Below are positions 9,002 through 16,822 of a stretch of 41,456 nt of DNA, one piece after another. The notes beneath the pieces are model-generated. The model searched no databases and was not told where the DNA came from. It saw only the letters and a list, made by a program, of their open reading frames with translations. Numbering within the stretch: position 1 is the stretch's first letter; the number at the start of each line of letters is the position of its first letter. This DNA comes from JBBRNH01 sp038230415 (GTDB lineage Bacteria; Bacteroidota; Bacteroidia; Cytophagales; Spirosomataceae): the NCBI GenBank assembly GCA_038230415.1, contig JBBRNH010000041.1, forward strand, positions 1 through 41,456. Direction: 5' to 3'. The translations under genes were made by a program, and so were the position numbers.

Positions 9002-9505
9002 TCACATAAACTCCACCAGCACCTGTCCTTTCTCCACGCGGTCTCCGGGCGACACGCGCACTGCTTTCACGGTGCCTTCGCCGGGGGCTTTCAGATTGTT
9101 TTCCATCTTCATCGCCACCAGCACCAGCACCGTATCGCCGGGGGCCAGCACGTCGCCGGGCTGCACGGAAATACCGGCAATCAGGCCGGGCATGGGTGCT
9201 TTCAGATCGTTGATTTTGACGGTGGCCGCGCTGCTTATGCCCATCGTTTCGAGCAGCACATCAAAGCGGTCTTTGGCCTTGATGTCATAAATGGCGGAGC
9301 CGATGTTGAGCCGAACGGTTTTATCAGTGCGGTTCAGTTCCAGCAGTTCAGCCGTGTAGGAGCGGTTTTGGTACAGAATATGCAGGGTGCGTTCATCAAT
9401 CCGGGAAATATCCCAGGCAAAGGGGTCGCCGTTGAGCAGTGGCTGCCCGTCAGTAGTGAATGATACGGCGCGGGCGGGTTGGCTGTTGACGGTGATTTTG
9501 TACAT
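9002..9505 (-). CDS. Biotin carboxyl-carrier (biotinyl-lipoyl attachment) protein
   Basis: 167 residues. The C-terminal 70 residues are a biotinyl domain: APMPGLI at 103-109, the biotin site AMKME with Lys133, and a closing VSPGDRVEKGQVLVEF hammerhead. The N-terminal 95 residues match the linker part of small carrier subunits of acyl-CoA/pyruvate-type carboxylases. It would carry carboxybiotin between a biotin carboxylase and a carboxyltransferase, neither of which is in the window. The frame is open for 48 codons further upstream, but that overlaps the preceding gene. ATG 9505, 2 nt after the stop of the SMP-30-like gene, gives the natural start MYKITV and suggests translational coupling. 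Confidence 0.9.
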   Translation of the reverse strand: MYKITVNSQPARAVSFTTDGQPLLNGDPFAWDISRIDERTLHILYQNRSYTAELLELNRTDKTVRLNIGSAIYDIKAKDRFDVLLETMGISSAATVKINDLKAPMPGLIAGISVQPGDVLAPGDTVLVLVAMKMENNLKAPGEGTVKAVRVSPGDRVEKGQVLVEFM

Positions 9506-9506
9506 A

Positions 9507-10367
9507 TCACTTGGTAACTTTATAAGCCACAACCTTATTTTTGAAAAACGTGGGTACGATGATGAGTTTCCCGGCCCGGACGTACTCGATGTCTGCCGCG
9601 TTGATTTTTTCGGCGCGGGTGTCCAAAAGTTGTTGTTTTTCGGCCCCATTCACCACAAACACCTGCCCGTTCCAGTCCGAAACGAAGGTGTTTCCCTTTT
9701 TGTCCTGAACAATACCATCGGTAGCGGTCATGCCATCGGCGATTTTGGTAATGGCTTTGGTGGCGACATCAACCGACTGCAACGCGCCGATTTTAGTGCT
9801 GCCAATCAGCAGTTTATCGGTGCCAACGGCTAAAAGTCCGTTCGGGTTTTTGAGTTGGTCGCCGTCCATCCAGACCTCCCATTTGTCGTCTTTCAGGCGA
9901 TAAATTTTGTCGCTTCGGCTGTCTGAGACATACACCGTTCCGGCCTTGTCAACGGTTACGTCGTTCAGAAACGCGCCTTTCTCCTGGAGCGCGTCCCACG
10001 TTTTTTCGGCCTGCCCGGTGGCGGTGTTGATTGCCACGAGCCGATAGACATCGGTCACGTAGAGCATATTACGATAAAGGGCCATGCCTTTGGGCGCGTT
10101 CAGACCCGATGTCCAGCGCAGGGCTTCGATTTTGCCGTCGAGGGATACTTTCGAGATAAAGCCGTTGCCATCGAGCGCGTCAGATTTGCCTTCGATGTTG
10201 CTCACATACAGAATGTTGGCGGCAGGGTCATACAGCACCGATTCGGGAACGCTCAGGGTTGAGTCGGTTTCCCAGACTTTCACTAATTTTTTGGGTTTGG
10301 GCCGGGCCACCGCCAGGGTTGACAGAGCAAGCAGCCCGAACACGAGCAGAGCAGAGAAAAGACGCAT
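9507..10367 (-). CDS. Exported SMP-30/gluconolactonase-like six-bladed propeller protein
   Basis: 286 residues from ATG 10367, which gives a clean Sec signal peptide (MRLFSALLVFGLLALSTLAVA). An upstream in-frame GTG-type extension would bury this signal, so I rejected it. Strands recur with motifs typical of SMP-30/LRE propellers: VPESVLYD near the N-terminus, ALYRNMLYVTD, FLNDVTVDKAGTVYVSD, NPNGLLAV, ATDGIVQDKKGNTFVSD. In this family Glu, Asn and Asp residues at such positions bind a divalent metal for lactone hydrolysis. Here the first Glu and the ND/DG motifs are visible, but I cannot assign a substrate. It precedes and may be coupled to the biotin-carrier gene; no functional link is evident. 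Confidence 0.8.
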   Translation of the reverse strand: MRLFSALLVFGLLALSTLAVARPKPKKLVKVWETDSTLSVPESVLYDPAANILYVSNIEGKSDALDGNGFISKVSLDGKIEALRWTSGLNAPKGMALYRNMLYVTDVYRLVAINTATGQAEKTWDALQEKGAFLNDVTVDKAGTVYVSDSRSDKIYRLKDDKWEVWMDGDQLKNPNGLLAVGTDKLLIGSTKIGALQSVDVATKAITKIADGMTATDGIVQDKKGNTFVSDWNGQVFVVNGAEKQQLLDTRAEKINAADIEYVRAGKLIIVPTFFKNKVVAYKVTK

Positions 10368-10501
10368 GATTTTGGGCGATTGGGGAAAAAACCGAGTGTA
10401 AAAATTGGTCGGCAAGGTACAAAAACTGATCGCCATTGTGAAGTTTGTGTTAAGGGTGCTGACCAGTACCGGCAGCAAAGCCAGGAGAAGAGATTTGGGT
10501 G

Positions 10502-10509
10502 TATATTTG
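10502..10509 (+). promoter_or_regulatory. TATATTTG box immediately before the DUF433 start
   Basis: Matches TAnnTTTG and ends 4 nt before ATG 10513. If it is used, the transcript would be leaderless or nearly so. No TTTG sits at the -33 distance, so it may be fortuitous. Confidence 0.25.
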
Positions 10510-10512
10510 ACC

Positions 10513-10740
10513 ATGACACTGCATTATCCTGACTTCCGCCGAATTGCCATTGACCCCGCCGTGTGTATGGGAAAGCCTCACATTGCTGGTACCAGAATAT
10601 CCGTTGCGTCAATATTGGCCTACTTAGCCGGGGGCATGACCATTGATGAGTTCCTCACGGAGTTAAGTTGGCTGAAGCGTGCTGACGTACTGGAGGCACT
10701 GGCTTATCCGGGTTCGGAGATTACCAATCCGGCCCATTAA
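10513..10740 (+). CDS. DUF433 (COG2442) protein, antitoxin-like, orphan
   Basis: 75 residues; nearly the whole protein is the DUF433 winged-helix-like domain: a start like RIAIDPAVCMGKPHIAGTRI, then SVASILAYLAGGMTIDEFL and the closing ADVLEALAY. DUF433 proteins usually act as antitoxins next to a DUF5615/PIN-like toxin. Here the next gene downstream is the Ig-repeat protein and the upstream neighbour is divergent, so no toxin is present. The open frame reaches upstream to 10405, but ATG 10513 gives the usual family N-terminus. Confidence 0.8.
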   Translation: MTLHYPDFRRIAIDPAVCMGKPHIAGTRISVASILAYLAGGMTIDEFLTELSWLKRADVLEALAYPGSEITNPAH

Positions 10741-10764
10741 TTAATCCCAAATTATCCTGAAAGT

Positions 10765-13700
10765 ATGTTTTCATCGGTACGTTATTTGCTTTTCTGCGGG
10801 CTGATTACCGCCCTGATTTCTCCAGTTCGGGCGCAAAACGCCATCACGACCAACGGCTTGCCCACTCCCTCGGCCTGTGCGGGAGCGGTTATCAACGTGC
10901 CGTTTTTTGCCACCGGCACCTACACCAGCACCAATGCGTTTCGGGTGCAGTTGCAGGGCAGCAGCGGGGGTTTCTTCGATATTCCGAGCGGCACTACGGC
11001 CTACAACAGCAGCACCCGCGTTTATACCACCCAGGCCACAATTCCCCCCGCGCAGGGAGCGGGCGTGTATAATGTCCGCATCGCGTCGAGCAGTCCGGCA
11101 GTGGCGGGGTCCGGGGTGTCGCTCATTGTAGGCGGTAAACCGGCAGTACCGGCGGGTGGCGGGCTGCTGTCATACTGCCAGGGGCAGACCGCGCAACCGC
11201 TTTCTGTTCAGGGCGTTAACCTGAAATGGTACGACGACAACGGCGCGATTCCCGGCGCACCCACGCCCAATACGAATCAGGTAGGAACGAAAAATTACGC
11301 CGTGAGCCAGAGCGTCAACGGCTGCGAGAGCGACGTGGCCCGGTTTGCCATCACGGTCAACGCCGGCCCCGGCCCGCCAACCACGGCTGGTACTATCGGC
11401 CTGTGCCAAAACGCCCCCACCGGCCCGCTAACGGCCAACGGGCAGCAACTGACGTGGTACGACGCGCCAGCGGGCGGCACGAACTTCGGCGGTTCGGTAA
11501 CGCCCGCCACCAACACCCCCGGCGACAAAACCTACTATGTGAGCCAGACGTTAAACGGCTGCGAGAGTTCGCGGGCCAGCCTGACGGTGAATGTTCGGAG
11601 CAAACCCGGCCCGCCATCAACCAACGCCACCGTCGGATATTGCCAGGGCAACAACGCACCACCGCTTACGGCCCAGGGCGATAACCTGAAATGGTACAAC
11701 GATAACGGCTCGATTGGCGGGCCGCCCACGCCCGCTACCAACACGCCCGGCAACACCAACTACGCCGTGACCCAAACCGTTGACGGTTGCGAGAGCGACG
11801 TAGCCCGGATTGTGGTGTCGGTCAGGGGTACGCCCGGCCCGCCCGCCGTGCAGGCCGTGGGAGCCTGCCAAAACGGAGCCGCCCCCACGTTATCGGCAGC
11901 CGTATCGGGGCAAAACCTGCTTTGGTACGCGGCTGAATCGGGCGGGGCAGGGTCGGGTGATGCGCCCACCGTCAGCACCGCCCAACCCGGCCAGCAAACC
12001 TATTACGTGAGCCAGAAAACTGACGGCTGCGAGAGTTTCCGGGCTAAGCTAACCGTCACCATCGGGATTCTGCCGGGGCCACCCACCGTTGCCACCGGCC
12101 CAACCTACTGCCAGAATAGCCCGGCCAGTCCCCTCACGGCGCAGGGCGAGAACCTCCGCTGGTACCGCGACGCATCGGGCGGCAACGGCCAGGCCAGCCT
12201 GACTCCCGAAACCAATACGGTCGGTACGGCCACGTACTATGTGAGTCAGGTCAGCAGCGGTTGCGAAGGAAGCCGGGCGGGTATTCAGGTAACGACATCG
12301 GCAAAATCACCCGCGCCAACGGCCCAGACCTCGTTCAGTTATTGCCAGCAAACCACCGCATCGGTACTCACGGCAACGGGTACGGCCCTGCGCTGGTACG
12401 ATGGCAACGGTACTGTTCTTGCCAATGCGCCCACGCCCGACACCAACGCGCCCGGCACGGTGCAGTACGCCGTGAGCCAGACCACCAACGGCTGCGAAAG
12501 CGACCGTACCACCATTACTGTATTGGTGTTGACCACTTTAACTGCCCCCGATGCCCTAACGGTATCCGTTTGTCTGAACGCCATCTCGCCCACGCTCACG
12601 GCTTCGGGCAGCAATTTACTGTGGTACAGTGCCAGCACGGGCGGCACGGGGTCAGCATCGGCTCCGGCAATAAACACCGGGCAGGTCGGTACGCAAACGG
12701 TGTACGTCAGCCAGCGCATCGGCACCTGCGAAAGCCCGCGCTCGGCCCTAAGCGTGGTGATAAAACCGTTGCCCACCGCGCCCGTTGCCACTCCGCTCAC
12801 CGTCTGCCAGTTCAGTACGCCAATGCCGGTTTCGGCCACCGGACAAACGGTGCAGTGGTACAATGCTGCCGACGGCACCCGCTTTCCGACGGCCCCAGTA
12901 CCACCAACCGACCGCCCCGGCGTGGTTCAGTTTCAGGTCACGCAAACGGTTGATGGCTGCGAAAGTCCCCGCGCCGTGCTGCTGGTAACTGTGCAGAACA
13001 CGCCCGCGCCAACCGTGCCGCGCCCCACCGTCGAACTTTGCCAGGGAGCCACCGCCCAGCCGCTCGAAGCCATCGGAACGGCCCTGCGCTGGTTCGATTC
13101 GGGAGGAAATTTTCTCGCCAACGCACCCACACCTGCCACCAACGCGCCCACGAGTCAGGCCGACGGACTGCCCTATTACGTGACCCAAACCGGCGCGAAC
13201 GGCTGCGAAAGTCCCCGCGCCACAATCCGGGTTTTTGTGCAGACCGTGCCAACGGGTTCGGTTATGGGCAGCACCACCATCAATTTTGGGCAGGAGACGG
13301 CACTCCGGTTAGTCTTCACCGGCACCGGGCCGTATCAATTCCGGCTCTCGACCGGCCTGAGCGGAACCGCCACCAAAGACACCACCGTGCTGGTGCTGCC
13401 CACCCGAACCACCACCTACCAGATGGCCGAGGTTGCCAACCGTTGCGGGCGGTTCATCAGCAGCGTGGGCGCGTCGGCGGTGGTCACGGTTAATGTACCA
13501 ACCATCACCACGTTGCCCTTGGCCGGGACGCTGCTCTGCGCCGGGCAATCCATCGGGGTTGGTTTTCAGACAACGGGGGTATTCAACGCCGGGAGCGTAT
13601 TCAAAATACAGATTTCCCGCGCCGAAACCGACACCAGCAAAATTCGCTATGTGGATTTAGACGGGGTAGTGGTTGCTGGTAATCAGGCGGTTGGCACGAT

Positions 13701-14340
13701 TCCGGTTAGCCTGACCGCCGGCACGTATCTGCTCCGGGCGATAGCTACCAACCCCCGGATTCCGGTGCTGGGTAGCCCCAGCCCGACGCTGTTGAGCATC
13801 CGGCCCCGGCCAACGGCTGTGCTGACGGATTCGCAGGATGTTTTTGCCGGGTCGTCGGCGAAGTTGGCTGTTGCCTTTACCGGCGATGGCCCCTGGACGT
13901 TTACCTACGCCGACACAACGGGGCAAACCGTTGTCCGTAAAACCGTTACCACCAGCAATAACCCGCACAGCGAGGACGTGAAGCCCGACCGCACGATTAC
14001 TTACCGGCTCAGTTCGGTCGAGAGCGGATGTGGTTTTGGCACCGTTTCGGGGCAGGCCACCGTGAAAGTAAACCCGGTGCTGGCTACCGAACCGGGTGCC
14101 GACTGGGTGACAGTTTACCCCAACCCGGCCCGTGAGTTTATAACGGTTTCGCTGGCAAAGTCAGCATCAGAACCTACCCGCCTGATACTGACCGACATAA
14201 CTGGAAAAACTATCTGGCAGCGAACCAGCCGAGACCAGAAAATCACCGTGCCGGTAGTCAATCAGGCCGTCGGGCTGTATTATCTGCGGGTGCAGGCGGG
14301 CAACGACACCGCCACGTTCCGGGTGATGACCATTCATTAA
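10765..14340 (+). CDS. Large secreted Ig-like repeat protein with type IX secretion C-terminal sorting domain
   Basis: 1191 residues. Sec signal peptide (ends PVRA|QN). A first domain of about 100 residues starts with PSACAGAVINVPF. Nine consecutive repeats of about 75 residues follow (roughly 125-820), each built around YCQ...PLTA.G..L.WY...TP.TN..GT..YYVSQ..nGCES.RA.I.V. Each repeat has one early and one late Cys, which could pair. Three further PKD/Ig-like domains follow, then a T9SS type A sorting domain (VYPNPAREFITVSL ... GLYYLRVQAG). It should cross the outer membrane through the Por/T9SS machinery and be anchored or released as a fibrous adhesin. Repeats with a YDDNG/YDGNG turn are mixed with repeats with a GG turn, suggesting repeat shuffling. 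Ligand unknown. Confidence 0.9.
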   Translation: MFSSVRYLLFCGLITALISPVRAQNAITTNGLPTPSACAGAVINVPFFATGTYTSTNAFRVQLQGSSGGFFDIPSGTTAYNSSTRVYTTQATIPPAQGAGVYNVRIASSSPAVAGSGVSLIVGGKPAVPAGGGLLSYCQGQTAQPLSVQGVNLKWYDDNGAIPGAPTPNTNQVGTKNYAVSQSVNGCESDVARFAITVNAGPGPPTTAGTIGLCQNAPTGPLTANGQQLTWYDAPAGGTNFGGSVTPATNTPGDKTYYVSQTLNGCESSRASLTVNVRSKPGPPSTNATVGYCQGNNAPPLTAQGDNLKWYNDNGSIGGPPTPATNTPGNTNYAVTQTVDGCESDVARIVVSVRGTPGPPAVQAVGACQNGAAPTLSAAVSGQNLLWYAAESGGAGSGDAPTVSTAQPGQQTYYVSQKTDGCESFRAKLTVTIGILPGPPTVATGPTYCQNSPASPLTAQGENLRWYRDASGGNGQASLTPETNTVGTATYYVSQVSSGCEGSRAGIQVTTSAKSPAPTAQTSFSYCQQTTASVLTATGTALRWYDGNGTVLANAPTPDTNAPGTVQYAVSQTTNGCESDRTTITVLVLTTLTAPDALTVSVCLNAISPTLTASGSNLLWYSASTGGTGSASAPAINTGQVGTQTVYVSQRIGTCESPRSALSVVIKPLPTAPVATPLTVCQFSTPMPVSATGQTVQWYNAADGTRFPTAPVPPTDRPGVVQFQVTQTVDGCESPRAVLLVTVQNTPAPTVPRPTVELCQGATAQPLEAIGTALRWFDSGGNFLANAPTPATNAPTSQADGLPYYVTQTGANGCESPRATIRVFVQTVPTGSVMGSTTINFGQETALRLVFTGTGPYQFRLSTGLSGTATKDTTVLVLPTRTTTYQMAEVANRCGRFISSVGASAVVTVNVPTITTLPLAGTLLCAGQSIGVGFQTTGVFNAGSVFKIQISRAETDTSKIRYVDLDGVVVAGNQAVGTIPVSLTAGTYLLRAIATNPRIPVLGSPSPTLLSIRPRPTAVLTDSQDVFAGSSAKLAVAFTGDGPWTFTYADTTGQTVVRKTVTTSNNPHSEDVKPDRTITYRLSSVESGCGFGTVSGQATVKVNPVLATEPGADWVTVYPNPAREFITVSLAKSASEPTRLILTDITGKTIWQRTSRDQKITVPVVNQAVGLYYLRVQAGNDTATFRVMTIH

Positions 14341-14396
14341 TAAAGCAATCAGTCTGTGAGGACACAGGCCATAAATCAACAAACAAATCTGACCGC

Positions 14397-14678
14397 ATGA
14401 AGGCCATCTGGAACAACCAAACCATTGCCGAAAGTACCGACACCATTGTTGTCGAGAACAACCACTATTTCCCGAAAGAGTCGGTAAATGCGGCCTTTCT
14501 GACGGATAGCCAAACCCACACCAACTGCCCCTGGAAAGGCGTAGCATCGTATTATTCGCTGACGGTGGACGGGCAGACCAACCCCGATGCTGCCTGGTAT
14601 TACCCCGACCCAAAATCGGCAGCGAATCAGATAAAAGACCGCGTAGCGTTCTGGAAAGGGGTTCGGGTAACGGAGTGA
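14397..14678 (+). CDS. DUF427 domain protein
   Basis: 93 residues, the full length of a single DUF427 domain: MKAIWNNQTIAES, VENNHYFP, an SQTHTNCPWKG segment, YYSLTVDG, NPDAAWYYPDPK, and a C-terminal RVAFWKGV. The family is small and cytosolic; its biochemical role is not established. Its TGA stop overlaps the GTG start of the ABC ATPase (GTGA at 14675-14678), so the two are translationally coupled. The pairing may be incidental. Confidence 0.9.
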   Translation: MKAIWNNQTIAESTDTIVVENNHYFPKESVNAAFLTDSQTHTNCPWKGVASYYSLTVDGQTNPDAAWYYPDPKSAANQIKDRVAFWKGVRVTE

Positions 14679-15385
14679 TTGCCGTTCAGCATCTTGCCAA
14701 GCAGTACGGTTCGCAGGTGGCCGTTGCCGGTGTGTCATTTTCGGTGGCACCCGGCGAAACCCTCGTGCTGCTCGGCACGAGTGGCTGCGGCAAAACCACC
14801 ACGCTCAAAATGCTCAACCGGCTCATCGAACCCACCGCCGGAACCGTTGCCATCGGCGGGCAGAACGTGGCCGGACTCGACGGGCCAACCCTGCGCCGAA
14901 CCATTGGTTATGTGATGCAGGAGGCCGGGCTGTTTCCGCATTATACCGTGTCTGATAACATCGCCACCGTACCGAAACTCCTCGGTTGGGAACCCGCCCG
15001 CATCCGCGAACGCATGGCCGAGTTGTGCGAAAAACTCCAGCTACCCGACGCGCTGCTGCTGCGCTACCCCGCCGATTTGAGTGGCGGGCAACGGCAGCGC
15101 GTGGGCGTGGCGCGGGCGTTGGCAGCCCGGCCCCCGGTGGTACTGATGGACGAACCCTTCGGCGCACTCGACCCCTACACCCGGCGGCACGTTCGGCGTG
15201 AGTTGTTCGGCCTGAATGAGTTACGGGAAAAAACGGTGGTGCTCGTCACCCATGATGTCGGCGAAGCCTGCGAACTCGGCAACAGGATCGCGCTCATGGA
15301 CAAGGGTGAAATCGTGCAGATTGGCACGCCGGATGAGTTACTAAAAAATCCCGCAACGGCGTTCGTGCGGGATTTTATGGGGTAG
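14675..15385 (+). CDS. ABC transporter ATPase, Opu/ProV-like (glycine betaine/choline type)
   Basis: 236 residues, GTG start overlapping the DUF427 stop. Walker A GTSGCGKT (34-41), Q-loop Gln82 in YVMQEAGLF, signature LSGGQRQR (135-142), Walker B VVLMDE (155-160), D-loop GALD, switch His193 in VTHD. The sequence is closest in style to quaternary-amine/osmoprotectant ATPases (GYVMQEAGLFPHYTV, RHVRREL), but it ends without the C-terminal CBS domains of ProV/OpuCA. The natural partner is the permease/binding-protein fusion at 17851-19428 on the same strand, from which it is separated by two opposite-strand genes. Substrate (betaine, choline or a relative) is inferred from family only. Confidence 0.9.
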   Translation: MIAVQHLAKQYGSQVAVAGVSFSVAPGETLVLLGTSGCGKTTTLKMLNRLIEPTAGTVAIGGQNVAGLDGPTLRRTIGYVMQEAGLFPHYTVSDNIATVPKLLGWEPARIRERMAELCEKLQLPDALLLRYPADLSGGQRQRVGVARALAARPPVVLMDEPFGALDPYTRRHVRRELFGLNELREKTVVLVTHDVGEACELGNRIALMDKGEIVQIGTPDELLKNPATAFVRDFMG

Positions 15386-15390
15386 ATCAA

Positions 15391-15442
15391 ACCGGCACAG
15401 AAACGCAAGTATGCCGGTACAGAGACGCAAGTATGCGTCTCT
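15391..15442. repeat. REP-like double hairpin between convergent genes
   Basis: Two hairpins in tandem: ACCGGCA/TGCCGGT at 15391-15418, and AGAGACGCA-AGTA-TGCGTCTCT, a perfect 9-bp stem, at 15421-15442. The segment AACGCAAGTATG recurs in both. It lies between the ATPase stop (15385) and overlaps the stop codon of the dehydratase on the other strand (15441-15443). It may act as a bidirectional terminator. Confidence 0.7.
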
Positions 15443-16712
15443 ACTCGAAAAACGGCACACCTTTTGGCGCATATTTCCGCATTCCCTCCTCGTTGATTTC
15501 TACGCCGATACCCGGCTTTTCCGACAAAGTAATAAACCCGTCTTTGGTCATCGGCCCGTCAAACGTGACGATCTCGTTGAACATCGGCTCTTCGTGGAAA
15601 TAAATCTGCCACTCTAAAATCAGGAAATTCGGCACCGACGCACAGACGTGGCTCGATGCCATCGCACCGAGGTACGAAGCCACCATATGCGGGGCAAACG
15701 GCACGTAATACAGGTTTGCCAAATTGGCAATGCGCTGGGCTTCGCCGAGGCCCCCGCACTTTTGCAAATCAGGCATGATGATGTCCACCGCGCCCATTTC
15801 CAACAGTTTCCGAAAGCCATGCGCTAAGTAGTGGTTTTCGCCCGCGCAGATGGGCGTAGTAGTCGAATCACGGACGATTTTGTAGGCTTCGGGGTTTTCG
15901 GCGGGGAACGGCTCTTCGAGAAACAGCAGGTTCAGCGGCTCCATCATCTTTGCCACGCGCTTGCCCGTTGTGGTGTCATAGCGACCGTGCATATCCACGC
16001 AGATGTCAATTTTGGGACCAACGGCCTGCCGCACTCCCGCAATCTGGTTATACATCCGGTCGAGTTCGCCGGGGCTGGCCGTCCAGTTATAGGCATCGTA
16101 CTTATTGGGGTCGTTGCGCTCGTCGATGTCGTATTTTAGGGCGTTGTAGCCCATACCCACGGCCCGTTTCGCGCTCTTGCCGAAGGCTTCGGGGCTGGTG
16201 TCGGTTTCGCGGTAAGCCCCGGTGTCGCAATACACCCGGATGCGGTCCCGGAATTTGCCGCCGAGGAGTTGATAGACCGGCATTCCGAGGGCTTTTCCCG
16301 TTAAATCCCAGAGTGCGGCCTCTACCGCCGACAGCACTGCCACGTACATCCCGGCCTGTGCGCCCTCAAAAAACCCCGACCGGCGCAGGTCTTCAAACAG
16401 CCGATGCACATTCAGCGGGCTTTTGCCTTTGATGCGTTCGGCCATCAGTTTCACAAGATGATAGGTGCCGGGCGTGGCATCAACGCCTTCGCCACAGCCC
16501 CAAACGGCCTGGTTGGTATAAATCTTGACGAACAGGCTATGCCCGCCCCGGATAAACCCGCACTTGATGTCGGTGATTTTCAGGTCAGACGGGGCCGATG
16601 ACAGGGGCGCACGCTCAACGGCCTGCGTCAGGCCATCGCCAAAGGTGTTGAGCGAAGCCAGGCCCAGCGCGGTGGTCAGGGCCGATTTTGTTAGGAAGGA
16701 ACGACGTTGCAT
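15441..16712 (-). CDS. Tat-exported enolase-superfamily sugar-acid dehydratase (mandelate racemase/muconate lactonizing family)
   Basis: 423 residues. The N-terminus MQRRSFLTKSALTTALGLA is a twin-arginine signal, so the enzyme would fold in the cytosol and be exported. The rest is an enolase-superfamily barrel: capping domain to about 150, Lys193 in ALKYD, metal ligand Asp240 with His242 in CVDMHGRY, Glu266/267 in FLEEP, Glu292 in AGENHY, and His342 in FAPHM. The Asp-Met-His motif plus the late His resembles the galactonate/mannonate/RspA dehydratase groups rather than racemases. It would dehydrate an aldonic acid to a 2-keto-3-deoxy acid; the exact substrate is not readable. It lies directly downstream of an exported RraA-like gene, a likely two-gene operon. 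Confidence 0.87.
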   Translation of the reverse strand: MQRRSFLTKSALTTALGLASLNTFGDGLTQAVERAPLSSAPSDLKITDIKCGFIRGGHSLFVKIYTNQAVWGCGEGVDATPGTYHLVKLMAERIKGKSPLNVHRLFEDLRRSGFFEGAQAGMYVAVLSAVEAALWDLTGKALGMPVYQLLGGKFRDRIRVYCDTGAYRETDTSPEAFGKSAKRAVGMGYNALKYDIDERNDPNKYDAYNWTASPGELDRMYNQIAGVRQAVGPKIDICVDMHGRYDTTTGKRVAKMMEPLNLLFLEEPFPAENPEAYKIVRDSTTTPICAGENHYLAHGFRKLLEMGAVDIIMPDLQKCGGLGEAQRIANLANLYYVPFAPHMVASYLGAMASSHVCASVPNFLILEWQIYFHEEPMFNEIVTFDGPMTKDGFITLSEKPGIGVEINEEGMRKYAPKGVPFFE

Positions 16713-16732
16713 AAGGGGAGAAAGGGGAAGAG

Positions 16733-16818
16733 AGGGAGAAAAGGGAAGAAGGACGAAAGAGCAGGGAAATAGACTGTGTATTGCTTTATCCCTCTCGTCC
16801 TTCTTCCCTTTTCTCCCT
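16733..16818. repeat. GA-rich palindromic repeat with perfect 24-bp arms
   Basis: Arms 16733-16756 and 16795-16818 are exact inverted complements of each other over 24 bp, built on GGGAGAAAAGGGAAGAAGG, with a 38-nt spacer. It fills the gap between the RraA-like stop (16823) and the dehydratase start (16712). The sequence is related to the repeat at 1066-1187. Confidence 0.85.
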
Positions 16819-16822
16819 ATTT

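Noticed and set aside
9506..9649. N-terminal extension of the biotin-carrier protein
   Set aside because: Overlaps the 3' end of the SMP-30-like gene and has no family similarity; ATG 9505 is the natural start.
11170..13252. Several minus-strand open frames opposite the Ig-repeat gene
   Set aside because: They recur with the repeat period because the coding repeats do; no start context or motifs.
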